Shown: piece by piece, positions 1-10,964 of the stretch | Position numbering within the stretch: the first letter of the stretch is position 1 | How the letters are laid out: each line of letters begins with the position of its first letter | DNA from: Tetrapyrgos nigripes | Taxonomy: Eukaryota > Basidiomycota > Agaricomycetes > Agaricales > Campanellaceae | Length of the DNA stretch: 64,000 nt | Direction: 5' to 3' | Assembly: GCA_013368315.1 (NCBI GenBank) | Contig: JAACJM010000034.1 | Coordinates: 434,001-498,000 of the forward strand | Notes under the pieces: model-generated | What the model was told of the DNA's origin: nothing | The model's input: the letters and a program-made list of their open reading frames with translations, nothing else | The model's database searches: none | Position numbers and translations under genes: made by a program

Positions 1-889
1 TGAGTTTTTGCGTCGTCTGGAAGGAAATAGACCACTGATTAAGTCTACTTCTTCTTTCTTTTACTTTGGATATGCGTAGTTTCCGCTACACCAAGGCTCT
101 CAGAGACGCTTTTACTGGAGGTGGTTTGACGGGTCTTCAGAACATCATGTACCAACAAGACTGGCTTCCATCGTCTCATGCCAACGTTTTTGTCGCGAAT
201 CATGATACGGAGAGGGTGTGTCCTTTTCTTAACTAAAGTAATTCGTTGTTGAAACCAGCTTTTTCGCAGAGCAACGGCCAAGACTCCCTCTACTACAACT
301 CTCCCAGCAACATCTACGTCCTTGCTACCATTTTCTCCCTCGCTCATCCATATGGGACACCTACCATCTTATCCTCATACGACTTTGCCAACAACGATGA
401 TGGAGGACCGAATAATGGATTCGGGACGTGTACTGGGAACGGCGGTTCTGGTGGTTGGCTTTGTCAACATCGTTGGGCAGCGGTTAGTGGAATGGTTGGG
501 TGGAGGAAAGCTGTTGGGACGTCAAAGATAAACAATTGGTATTCTCCTCCCAATAAGCCCAATCAAATTGCGTTTGGTAGAGGAAACAAGGGTTTCGTGG
601 CGATTAATAATGCGGATATGGAGTGGAATTTGGAGAGAGAGGGGGTTAAGACGCAGTTGGCTGATGGGGTTTATTGTGATGTTGTGAGTGGGAATAAGGA
701 TGGGGAAAGGTGTTCTGGGGTTGAGTGAGTTTCTCCTTCCTTTGAGTTTGAGTAGCAATAGATGGACCGTTTGCTGATACAAACTGGTTTTTTAGGTTCA
801 AAGTTGTTGGTGGTCTGGTCACTGCAACTGTTCCGGCACGCGGTGCTATAGCAATACATGTTGGGGCCCGAAGGGACGCGCGTCGATAG
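1..889 (+). CDS. GH13 alpha-amylase, C-terminal part (5' end outside window)
   Basis: Secreted endo-acting alpha-amylase that cleaves alpha-1,4-glucan. Visible are the last part of the catalytic barrel with FVANHDTER (GH13 region IV, whose Asp stabilises the transition state), then YVLATIFSLAHPYGTPT, the WLCQHRWAAVSGMVGWR stretch typical of animal-like/actinobacterial-like amylases, and the all-beta C domain (QIAFGRGNKGFVAINN). Exons inferred: an intron probably occupies about 4-79 (ends atgcgtag), a second is 216-269, a third about 728-795. The last exon encodes EFKVVGGLVTATVPARGAIAIHVG and stops at TAG 887-889. The start codon and signal peptide lie upstream of the window. Family assignment is firm; the first splice site is a guess. 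Confidence 0.88.
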
Positions 890-1355
890 AAGCAAAGAAG
901 AGGATGGTTTGGCCCTGGAGGCGATATCCTCGGTCGCTGACGCGAAAGCTCTGGCCATTCTACAAACCCTCACTAGTCACTCATTTACAAGTTCGCGGTT
1001 TTACGTCGTTCCTTAATACACACAAACTATCGTATAGCTCACTTTTGTCAAGACTCGATGTATATATCCCATTACGCACATTCTTTACTTTAGGCATTTA
1101 CTACTTTTACTCTCATTAGAAGCTCTACCCCGGCTTAGCCGCTCTTCAAGCTCCAAGCTCTAAGTCCAGTGTTGTTCTCGTGAATAGTTTAATAGAGTCT
1201 ATGTAGTGCTGAGACGTTAATCAATGCAACTTAGGCAAGTTTTCTTGAACATAGTCAGGGATGTGATTTTAGGCCTTCATTGAGAACGTGTCAATCCGAG
1301 AAGTAAAGAGAAGTATGTGTACATACGGACGCTCCAGCGACTTCGAAAACCTCTG
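890..1355. other. intergenic, convergent 3' ends
   Basis: About 470 bp between the amylase stop and the stop of the minus-strand gene that follows. I see no gene; a short open frame at 904-1119 has no recognisable features. It should hold the 3' UTRs of both genes. Confidence 0.6.
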
Positions 1356-1741
1356 TCATGACCAGATTCCAAAGAACACCTTCCACCAAGGCCTGCCAAT
1401 ACCCTGGGCACTCTTCTCAAATCCCATCACTAGACGCTCATAATGCATTGGGTAGGAAGCCGGTTTTGTGATCTTTGTCGAGAGCGGATACTGGAAAGGG
1501 AACAGTACAGTCAGGTTAGTAGGAAAACACTCGCGAGAGAAGCATAGCGTACTTTTTGTTTGAGACTGCTATCTCTCAGACTTTGAGCTGCTTGAACAGC
1601 TTGTGGGGTAAGTCGTGGATGTTTGGCCAAGGAATCGAGAAAGACGCTCAGTTGGAGATGCTCCCGGAATGGGTCTTTGGTCCACGACTGCGCAATTGCA
1701 GACATTCTTTGAGCAAGTTTACCGGTTGCCGGAGCAGCCAT
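1356..1741 (-). CDS. small conserved fungal protein, function unassigned (two exons)
   Basis: Model complement(join(1356..1490,1553..1741)), 107 aa. Exon 1 encodes MAAPATGKLAQRMSAIAQSW through SLRDSSLKQK. The intron (donor GTACGC, acceptor TTTCCAG) joins it in frame to YPLSTKITKPASYPMHYERL and then GRPWWKVFFGIWS, stop TGA. The splice is convincing because both halves read as one protein and the frame is closed on either side without it. The small size, basic Ser/Ala/Arg-containing N-terminus and Trp/Phe-rich C-terminus would suit a mitochondrial protein, but that is inference; I do not recognise the family. Diverges from the long gene starting at 1896, so a promoter of about 150 bp is shared. 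Confidence 0.75.
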
Positions 1742-1895
1742 TGTTGCTGCAGTTGGAGGAGGAGGAAGAAGAGGAGTTGGTTGTCCTGGTTGAAGAACGG
1801 TCCGAGCAAAACTCGCGTGAAAATTACAGCTTTCTTCTAAACCTTCATCACTCTATCTACATCCTACCTCTATACAACTTCAGCGCGGCAAGCTG

Positions 1896-4800
1896 ATGAG
1901 CTCAGGAATTGGGAGAAAGAGAGGTGCTGCGGGTGCTGGGAATGGTATTGGTCTGGGTCCTCCGCCGCCATCTTCACCGTCCAATCAAAGAATCGTGTCC
2001 AACCCATCAAGGCTTCCTCAACCTGCTCCTTCAGCTTCACCGTCAAGACTGCCCAGAATCTCTGCTATCAATGACTCAGGCCGGCGTGGACACCATAAAC
2101 AATCAGCTTCGCTCACTATTCCCCGACATAGCGATAATGGTGCAAATGGATTGACCTTAGCAAGCTCGCTCAGTCCTAATGTCCACAAACGCGCACCTAG
2201 TGGAGGTTATTTCGGTGCTTCAGCATCTAGGATACCTCTGGCAGGCACGCCCAAAGTGCTTTCGCCAGGCGCAACTATACCCAGCGCTATGTCTATGCCA
2301 ACCATCCGAACACCTTCCAAGATCCCCAAATCTTCCAACGAGCCCAGTCGTTTGCCGACAGCATCTTCTACATCCAAACTCACTCCCTCATTGCATACCC
2401 GTGCTGTTTCCGCCATTCCTAATCTTAAACCATCCAGTCAGCTTGGAGTTGACACGTCATATGGGCAAAATCAACGCAGCACGTCTGCGTCTCAACTAGG
2501 TCGACCGGCAGCGACTGGTTCTCATCATGTTCCCGATACGTCATCCTTGAAGGCTGGAAACCGCACTAGGCGTACTGTCTCGTCGACTGCACCGGGACCT
2601 GTACACGCCGTTGGCACAGTATCGTCCATTGTCGTTCCTAGTCCCAGACTGAAGCCTCCAAAGGCCAACGGCCCTCCACCCATCGCTTTCAACGCAGATG
2701 TCAAGAACAAGGCTTTACCCGCTGCTCCACCTACACTTCGTCAACTCCATCAACTTCAGTCCGAATCAGATGCTCGCCGTCAAGTTCCTGTGATTACTGG
2801 AGGTAAACCCCGACGTCAACCTCAGGCTTCACCTACACAACTACTCAAGTCAACTATACCTACCGTCCAAATCCAAGGCGATCAATCTCAAGATATTTTA
2901 CAGGCTCTACCGATACCTCCTTCACCTCTCACTGCTGAAAATATCAAGGTGCAACCGGGACCCTTGACTGGTACCAACGATATCCAAGGTGTCAAACTAT
3001 CACAACTTGCGGCACAAGAACAAATACCTTCTCTCCCGCCTCCGGATCCAGTACCCATGCAAGCACGTCGTTTCACTAAGCCGCATCCTACTCTCATCCT
3101 GCGACAGCTGCAGATGCATTTGGAGCGATTACGGACTCTGGAGGATAACGACGACCAGGAAGACATTCAGCACCATCAACAACACCAGCAACCCCGCCAT
3201 CACCGGTATCAGCTTCAGTCTAACATCTCCCTCGACATCGACGAGCTGATAGCCATACACGACCGGGAGCAGATAGAGAACGAGGGAATGATGAAGGACG
3301 GTTATAAGGAGATGTTGAGTTGGGAGAAGTGGAGAGAGGAAGAGGATGGGTCTACTCTGTCGGCAACGCTGAATATGTTGGCTAGGAAGAGGAAGATGGA
3401 GAAAGAGACGCAGAGGTTGGGTGAGTACTTGTTTTTTCTTATAATGATACTGGAAAGATGAGCTGATGAGATGCCTTCGTATGGCAGCCGTCTTTGCCCA
3501 GCCACTCCATCAGATCTCATTATACGCGTCTACAACCGGCATTTCTAGTACTCCTTCCAAGGCCCAGCCTTCTCATGGACAGCCAGAAAAAGGAAACGAC
3601 ACTAAATCAGGAGCCGGACAAGTAGTTACAGGCCCCGCCCGTGGCTACGAACACGACCTTCCCATCGTCGTTTGCAAATGCGTCCAAGAGCTCGTAGTCA
3701 GGGGAGAAGCCGAGCTCGACGTCATTTTGGATAACATGGCCTTGGACATTGTTCGTCTCGTTTACTGCCTCCCTGGAACGGGTACCTACACCTCAGCGAC
3801 ACCTGCGAAGACTAGGACTTCCAAACCATCCAAACCATCCGAACGTCTCCAGATTCTTATCCAAACCTTCAACTCGTCTTCGCAGCAGCATAAATTCGGT
3901 GCTTTTATTTCGCTAGCTGGGGAGTCTACGGAAGATGTGTGGGCTTTGTTGGAGAGGTTTTTGGAGGATTTGCCTGAGGGTGTGGTTGGTGGGATTGGCG
4001 AGGTGGGAAGGGACGTGTTGAGTGGTGATGTGGATATGAAGATGAAGGGCAGTGATAATGCCGGTGGTGGTGGTGACAGGGGAAGAGGAGCTGCAGTTAA
4101 TGGACTAGGAAAGTCCGCGTTATCGTATGGGATCAGCAGAGCGTTATGGGAGTACTGTATCGACGACTCTTGTTTTCAGGATGAGCCGACTGGTACCGAA
4201 ATGATTCTGAAGATATCAATGGCCCGCCTCCTCCTTCGTCTCCTACCCTCGTCTAACCTGTCTCTCTTTGCCTATCTGATGGGCTTCCTGTCCTGGGTTG
4301 TGGAAAGTCGGGTTGGGACGACGCAGGATGAGATGCTGGATGACGACACTACGGATGGGATAGCAGAAAGACAAGGGCTCGGGCTCGGCTCGTTGGAGAA
4401 TGACCCTGGGGCGTTGGAGCTCGTGCGTAGGTTTGGGAGGTGGATGTTTGCAAGTACTGTTTGGGATGTCGGTGTCGGTTTTGGATGCGAAAATGCCAAT
4501 GGAGTGGACCCAGTCGAAAAGTCACCAACTGTGATGATGTTGATTTGGTTTCTGCGTCATTGGACGGAGATTGAGAGTCGGTTATTTGACGAGATTGTTG
4601 AGATGGAGATGACACTGTTGGATCTACATGAGTCTGCAGGGAAGGATCATGATGAAGACCAGACACCTCGGGTAGTCTATGTGGAAGGCGGCCCGGAGGT
4701 TGGTGGGCATGAAGCGTCTGGAAGGACCGGGATCCAACACGTTGCCAATGACAGAACGCCGATCCAAGTACGGAGAAGGAGGGAGGATAGTGACTTGTTG

Positions 4801-5607
4801 AGTCTGTGCTCAGCAACATCATCTGCTCGTGCGTTGCTCTATACCTTGTTCCTCCAGTGTACTCAGCTCTAATTTTGCTTCTACTTCAACAGTGGACGAA
4901 CGCCTCCTTGAGGCCAATGATGTAGATTCTGATATCGAAGCCTCCTTCTCCCAACTCCAGCTCGCTAGAATGTCCTTGTCTGGTCTACCACCACTATCTG
5001 CAGTAGACGAGATTCCTTCAACGCACTTTGGTCAGGAACCACCTTCACACCCTGATATCACTCCCCTCCATCACAGCTCATCCGATTCAGAGAGCGAAGA
5101 CTATGGCCGAAAATTACGCGTCGTCAACCGTGCGGCTTCGGATGGCATTGACTTTAGTGATGATGATGATTCTGAAGAGAAGACGTCTTCTTCTTCGCGT
5201 CCCCCTCCTCCACTTTTTTCACCGACACTGATAGCAGCAGCGCTACGCAATTTACTCAGTCACCCATCGCTGAGAAACTGACAATGTCACCAGAGTCGTG
5301 TTACTCTTCTCTCGATCTGGAATCCTCCGAGTCCCGCTTGCCTTCTCCCTTTGATCCTTTACCTTCGCCGTATGATAGGGAGGAGATGGGTTTGGATTAT
5401 CGGGAAAGAGGGAGAAAGCAACCGAAGGAAGGTAGGGAAGGGAGGACCCGGAATAGAGCTCCTGCACCGGGTACAGACTGTATAGAGGTATGTACGGCGC
5501 ATGTTCATGTGAAAGAGTTGGAGAGGAAGGTGCGCAAGCTGGAAAGGGCTTTGCTGCGGTTGAAAGATGCCGACGGTGTTGGTGAGGTGGTCACCCAGTT
5601 TGACTGA
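1896..5607 (+). CDS. Ser/Pro-rich protein with degenerate RhoGAP-like domain and C-terminal coiled coil
   Basis: Starts MSSGIGRKRGAAG at 1896. The first exon (to 3420) encodes about 508 residues of low-complexity Ser/Pro/Arg-rich sequence with repeated SRLP-type motifs, presumably disordered. A clean intron (3421-3487, gtgagt...atggcag) leads in frame to the domain-bearing exon. From about residue 560, EHDLPIVVCKCVQELVVRG, then GAFISLAGESTEDVWALLERF, then ARLLLRLLPSSNLSLFAYLM and a terminal WFLRHW follow the order of RhoGAP helices, but the usual Gly-x-x-Arg arginine-finger motif is not visible. Further introns lie near 4800-4880 and 5190-5240 with uncertain edges. The tail has acidic stretches (SDDDDSEEK) and a coiled coil (VKELERKVRKLERALLRLKD). 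Probably a scaffold or regulator of Rho-type GTPase signalling; catalysis is doubtful. Confidence 0.72.
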
Positions 5608-5861
5608 CGAACTATGAACTAGCACAGGGCGGGCCAAATTATGATATTATAGTAGTAATTACAGTGCATACACAGACATCCAAGTTATTTCGATTACATG
5701 AGTATATGGTGGAACATCGCTGGAAGTTGCAGACATGAAGGAAGGGTAAGACCAGAAATACACAGTGTTGCCTCAAAAGTGAGGCCTCGATTTGTCCTCA
5801 AGTATCTCAGACCGTCCATGGGCCGTGAATTGTGAAAGATGGAATGGCAAGTGAAGGATCT

Positions 5862-6575
5862 TTATATGACTCTCTTCACCATCTTGTGGGCGTCGTGGGG
5901 CATTAGAGTGGCAAGGCAAGCACAGCTAAACTTCCTCGTCGCAGCCTTTGCAAGTTTATCTGCAATCGTATTCCCTAGAACGCCACTATGACCAGGTACC
6001 CATGAAATCTCGACGGTGGCCTCTGGATTGCTCTTCAGGAATTCGTGGACGTGTTCATGAAACACGCCAGATGCAGCGGACTGAGGTTTAGATAGGGACT
6101 TGACTGCCTGCTCGCAGTCAGAGAAGAACTGCCAGTGTTTAATCTGGCTTCTACGCGACACCGTGAGGACAGCTGCGTGAATCGATGCCTGGTTCAACGC
6201 TGCAATCTCCGCATCATGACTTGTCGCATGTTCATTGAAGTTCAAAGGGATAGAGCGTTGAAAAGCATGAGAGCCGGCGTAATAGCCAACGAGCCCAACT
6301 CCTGCCCGACCAATGCCACGCACGGACCCATCTGCATACACGACTAGGTGCTCGGGAGAGGATAAAAAGGAGCGAAATTTTAAATCGTGTTCTCGTCCAA
6401 GTTTGGTTCGCCGCTCCTTATCGCTAAGTTCGGTCTCAATTTTGGGGGGTGCAATCTGAATACTAAATCGATTGTAGAATGTGTGATGGAAATCGAATGG
6501 AAGAAAATCCTCTTTGAGGAGTGAATTATGATTTGGAGAACTAGCGTTATTTAGGGGGAAGATAGTCAGTGGCAC
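5862..6575 (-). CDS. lone RNase H type-1 domain, retroelement-derived
   Basis: Encodes an RNase H fold with the expected active-site order: YADGS (first Asp), HDAEIAAL (Glu), FFSDCEQAV (Asp), then WVPGHSGVLGNTIADKLAK with the final His/Asp. This arrangement is typical of RNase H domains carried by LINE-like retrotransposons and their domesticated relatives in mushrooms. No reverse transcriptase or endonuclease is found upstream. The open frame begins without an ATG (GTG at its 5' end), so either short upstream exons exist (an ATG-started stretch MSIANRHSYCHVHIIPHIE at 6806 downward is a candidate) or this is an element remnant. Stop just after HKMVKRVI. Confidence 0.7.
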   Translation of the reverse strand: MPLTIFPLNNASSPNHNSLLKEDFLPFDFHHTFYNRFSIQIAPPKIETELSDKERRTKLGREHDLKFRSFLSSPEHLVVYADGSVRGIGRAGVGLVGYYAGSHAFQRSIPLNFNEHATSHDAEIAALNQASIHAAVLTVSRRSQIKHWQFFSDCEQAVKSLSKPQSAASGVFHEHVHEFLKSNPEATVEISWVPGHSGVLGNTIADKLAKAATRKFSCACLATLMPHDAHKMVKRVI

Positions 6576-7527
6576 AGCAAGACGAATGAGGAGAGCGAAT
6601 GCTTACAATAATCCTCCCTCGGAAGCTTGTCTGAATTTCAATAACAAATATGAGTCGGGCAGCAAGAAAAGAGCTATAAAAGAACTGACCTGGGAGAGAG
6701 AACGCTGAAGTTCTTGCTGAGGCTGCAAGTGTGGCCAAGGCGAAGGACTTTCGATGTGAGGTATGATGTGGACATGGCAATAAGAGTGACGATTTGCTAT
6801 GGACATAAAGCACTTTATATTTCAAAATGTCTGAACAATCGACGCTTGGACAGCAAAGACCAGATCCATTGATCATTAATGTAAGACCGTGTAAGACAAT
6901 GTCTTAAAGGTGGTCAAAGCTGAACTTTTCAGGATGCAATCGATATCAATAGAACTTTAGGGTGGCTCGAAAGACCCATCCTCCCCCTCCTCCTCCTCCT
7001 ATTCCTCTACCGATCGTAGCTCACCGTATGGCGGCAGAGGCACCCAAGGACCTAGTATGTCACAGACCAGCCTTATACTACTGTCTTCCCAGTTTGGGCC
7101 CAACTTTGGTCCCAGCCTGCTTGCAAGTGGCATCAAGCTCAACGTATCTTGAAGAGTACAGGGACCTGTGGCCCGTTTCAGACAGATATAATGGCCAGTA
7201 AAAGCTATTTTAGTGGGTGATAAACCTTCTGGGGGAAGTCGGGCTGGAAACTTGATGTATGACCGAATCAAGGTGTGTACGTGGGAATTTTTGCCAAATC
7301 CTTTCACCATCACACAGGTTCAAACTGTACGCGCCGGATATATAGAAGCTTGAGATGGTCACCTGCAACGATCCTAGCCCCAGGTAATACATGTACACGT
7401 CCTCCTCCTAACCAGGTCCATCTGATAAGGCGCCCGTTCCACGTCTTCATTGTCAGATCTTTCTCTCTTTCAAACCTTACTGTCATTGCCAGGACAAAAT
7501 CTTTCTCACTTCATTGCGTCGCGTGGA
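6576..7527. other. intergenic between RNase H remnant and DUF1479 gene
   Basis: About 950 bp. The left part may hold 5' exons of the RNase H locus (6600-6810). A CCT-rich run (cctcctcctcctcct-like) lies near 6980-7000. The rest should contain the promoter of the DUF1479 gene. No further gene is supported; short overlapping frames here have no family features. Confidence 0.5.
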
Positions 7528-9372
7528 ATGGCTACTCAGACAATCATGATGCCCGCATCGCCGACACCGAGCATGATACAGAAAGCTGAAGGTACTATCG
7601 CGTCGGCGTTCGCATCCTTAGAGGCGGACAACTTTGTGCTTCCACCTAGGTTCAAGGAGTTAAAGAAGGAGATTTGGAAGGAGAATCTCGTGCAAGCGTG
7701 GAAGGAGATCCTGGAAGAACTTGAACTTAGAACGAACGAGATTATCTCTCAAGGGGGACAGGTTGGTCCCATACAGTCTTTCATTCATAATTTTACTTGC
7801 TGAAAAGAGTGTATCTTTTCTTCAGATTATTCCCCAGATCAACTATGCGGGCCTGAGCCGGGGACTCACGCCAGAACAAGAGGCACAAGTCAGGAAGACA
7901 GGCGTGATCGTTGTCAAAGGCGCTGTTCCCAAAGAGGTGCTTGTGACCGGTGCCAACCTTTTTTTTCCTCTGAAGAGATCTACAGGAAGCACTGGCCTGG
8001 AAGCAAGATGTCAAAGATTATGCAACAGAGAATAAAGAACGAGTTAAAGGTACGTCAATGTCCTCCTTATCAAACAACTATTGACCTTCAACTTTTCCTC
8101 GAAGGTTTTCCTGCCGGTAACATACAAGTGTACGAGTTCTACAACACCAAGTCTCAAGTCCGTGGACGTACCCATCCTGCTATCCTCGAAACTCAGAAGC
8201 AACTTCTCTCTCTATGGGGTACTTCCGATTCCTCGACAGAAATTAGCCTGACCACTCCGATATCCTATTTTGACCGTGTACGAATCCGTCAGCCAGGCGA
8301 TACGGCCTTCACTCTTGGTCCGCACGTCGACGGAGGCTCTATTGAGCGCTGGGAAGATCCAGGCTATCGTTTGTGCTTCAAAAGCATACTTGAGGGACGC
8401 TGGAAGGAACACAACCCTTTTGATGCATCACCCCGAATCAATGCTAAGTCGGATCTTTATGGTGGAGCGTAAGCTCTCTGTTCCAACGTCCTTTTTTGGA
8501 TGCGCCTGACTTTCTCGTAGGAGCCAATGCTCTGCTTTCCGTCCTTGGCAAGGCTGGACCTCCATGTCCACTACTGGTCCAAACGAGGGCACCCTCCGTG
8601 TCCTCCCCATGCTAGCTCTTTCTACTGCCTACATCATGCTTCGTCCATTCTTCCGTCCCAAGTCTACTTCAAACCCCGACGCACCCTCCTTGAAATTTGA
8701 TGACTGGGAACTCGACCTGTCTAGTACTGCATTCCCCGGCGCCACTCTTGGTGGGGGACTCGAGCTTCGCGAGAAGACTCATCCTCACCTCAGGTTAGAC
8801 AAGACCATGATCTCTATACCTAAAGTGGAACCTGGTGATCAGGTTTACTGTATGTTTTCCAATTTTGCAATTATCAGGCTCGGTTGACTGACCTCCACTT
8901 TCTTTTCAATGAAATACAGGGCATTGCGACGTTGTCCACGCTGTAGAAAGCCAGCATCGCGGAGAAGGCGACTCTTCTGTTCTTTACATTCCCGCCGTCC
9001 CACTCACTGAATACAAGTAAACCAATCTCACTCTATGAGTACAGTAGCTCGGTTGCTCACTTTCCATTTCGTTTCAGCGCAACCTACCTTCGTCAACAAC
9101 GCGAAAATTTCGTCGCTGGACTGCCTGCTCCGTAAGCATCACCGACTTGAGTTTGATTAAACACCATCTAATCACTATAAACTCTTATTTTCATTTACAG
9201 CGACTTCCCTGGCGGTGAAGGTGAATCCAATAATACAAACCGTGGATCTAGGGACGACATCATCACTAAACTGGGATTGCAAGCATTTGGGTTTGAGCCG
9301 TTTGAAGCAAAGGATACTAATAACACGGCTTTCATTCACAAAGTGAATGTGATTCTAGCAGTTGGTGCTTGA
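7528..9372 (+). CDS. DUF1479 family protein (putative Fe(II)-dependent dioxygenase), copy 1
   Basis: Model join(7528..7761,7826..7936,7986..8049,8105..8468,8521..8849,8920..9016,9078..9131,9201..9372), 474 aa, all junctions GT-AG and in frame. DUF1479 (YbiU-like) proteins have a double-stranded beta-helix fold. The candidate metal ligands are visible as GPHVDGGSIERW (HxD) and WHCDVVHAVESQH (distal His). Other family landmarks are QVYEFYNTKSQV, ISYFDRVRIRQPGD, STTGPNEGTLRVLPML and the tail DFPGGEGES...GLQAFGFEPF. The substrate is unknown. The ATG at 7528 is chosen because upstream in-frame sequence lacks another ATG; the N-terminus MATQTIMMPASPTP shows no obvious targeting signal. A close paralogue lies at 34080-35964 on the other strand. 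Confidence 0.9.
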
Positions 9373-9786
9373 AAGGGGATTATGGCTCAACTCATGTTTT
9401 TGATATCGTTTGCTCGAAATTCTACTTGATATTGACTGCATGTGACTGTCGGTCTTTCCTTTCAAGAGATCATTGTGCTCGAGATTTATTGACCTTTGAC
9501 CCTTGGACATACGTATTGGTCATGGCGCTTCGGTCATGATCACGAATATGCGGAAGTGAAAGGTGGCATTGACGCTTTATCGCGGTTCAATTACCATAAA
9601 GGGCGTTCAAGAACAAAGGACAAAGGACAAAGGACCAATGACCACTGACCCTCAAAAAGAGGCCAAGCATCTGTTTTTCCAATCACTCAGGTCCCTTTCC
9701 TTCTCCCCACATTTACTATCATCCTCAGCCTAGTTCTAAGTTGGCCGGTCCATATCACTGTCAGAACGAAAGCCGAGCTCATCCAA
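9373..9786. other. intergenic
   Basis: Around 410 bp with no gene. Contains a short run of near-repeats gaacaaaggacaaaggacaaagg followed by accaatgacc (about 9611-9645). Presumed terminator of the DUF1479 gene and promoter of the next gene. Confidence 0.5.
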
Positions 9787-10569
9787 ATGTGGGAGGCAAA
9801 CCAGGCGACGAGAGGCAATCGTACAGTATCATTTCCGCAGTGTATCTGGGTGAGTTTCTAGTGGCATGAATTCATCAATCTGTACGTTTGCTCCTCTGCT
9901 AACACTAAGATGTCCCAACTGTAGGCTCGGGCTCAAACACGCTGCAAAAGTGCTAAAGATGGCGCTCCATCTCTCAATGATCTCTTCCTGTCCACATCCT
10001 CGCTGTCAGATATGCAACTGGCCGAACTTTGGAATGCCACCGGTGATTTCAACGTGGACGATTTTGATTTGAAATTGGACGCCACCGTGACACTGTTGAG
10101 CACTAATAGTGGTCTCTCCGACGAACCTGGTTCGGTCCGACCAACTCTTGCCACCACTGCAGAAACCTCGCAACCCAAGAGAACGAGGAGTCTTCGTGCT
10201 CTAGCTCCACCTGAACTCAAAGTCAAAACCGAAGAGCTGCCCTCTTACAAAGTGACAGAGTATAAAGCCTGCCCGACTCCCATTTTCGAGAACGACTGGG
10301 CTTACCTTTATATCGAGAAAAGCTCGAGCTCAAAGGGTACTCGATATAGATTGAAGGCAGAGTATCCCTGGGTCGAACTTCCCATGACTGTTCATGAGCA
10401 CTATGCGATTGGAGAGAAATTGACGGGGATTTACGGAGGTTTGGATCTGTTAAATGAGTATGGGGTACGTCCGATTTGTCCATGCCATGGAATGTAGATT
10501 CCACGAAGAAATTTCTGGGTACGAAATGACATGAGTGCCAATCTTCAGGCTCAAGGAATGAGTACTTGA
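9787..10569 (+). CDS. orphan hypothetical protein (three exons)
   Basis: Model join(9787..9849,9925..10464,10549..10569), 207 aa. Exon 1 begins MWEANQATRGNRTVSF. Exon 2 carries SAKDGAPSLNDLFLSTSSLS, an acidic stretch (FNVDDFDLKLDA), a basic patch (TSQPKRTRSLRAL) and the most structured-looking part, TEYKACPTPIFENDWAYLYI to LTGIYGGLDLLNEYG. Exon 3 adds only AQGMST. Phases agree at both junctions. No signal peptide or membrane segment. I do not recognise any domain. Acidic-then-basic composition could fit a nuclear or regulatory protein, but that is speculation. A perfect 13-bp hairpin follows the stop. Confidence 0.55.
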
Positions 10570-10600
10570 ATTGATAGTGGTGTGAGTGGTACGCGTCACC

Positions 10601-10641
10601 CCTATTCGCGTCATCGATGAGGGTCGGTTGACGCGAATAGG
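10601..10641. repeat. perfect inverted repeat downstream of the orphan gene
   Basis: CCTATTCGCGTCA (10601-10613) is exactly complementary to TGACGCGAATAGG (10629-10641), with a 15-base loop. It lies 32 bp past the stop codon at 10569, so it would be in the 3' UTR if transcribed. Confidence 0.8.
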
Positions 10642-10964
10642 AAAGCATGCACGAAGAAATCAACTGTAAATACTGATGGGGACAGCACAGTTCAATAATT
10701 GTTAGGAGGATGCAGTAATAACTTCAGATTAAAGGGCAACCTTAGGTACTTTGGTGGGTTGCTTGAAAAACAGGACTGAGAGTTTCGTCCCTATGTATGT
10801 ATCTCGTCACTTGTATTGAGGCTGAAGCACTGAAGTACTGAAGGTTCAATGTAATAAATTATTTTTCGTATTGGGTATGTCTACACCATTTCTCCAGTGT
10901 GTACAATTCGCGTTTAGAATAAGATGAGAAGGTATATGCTGCCGTTTCATGATCTTGCAAGATC

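Noticed and set aside
4349..4822. Minus-strand frame of 157 codons opposite the RhoGAP-like exon
   Set aside because: Shadow of the coding exon on the other strand; composition mirrors the real gene.
10590..10600. ACGCGT (MCB-type cell-cycle box) near the hairpin
   Set aside because: A single six-base match downstream of a gene is expected by chance.
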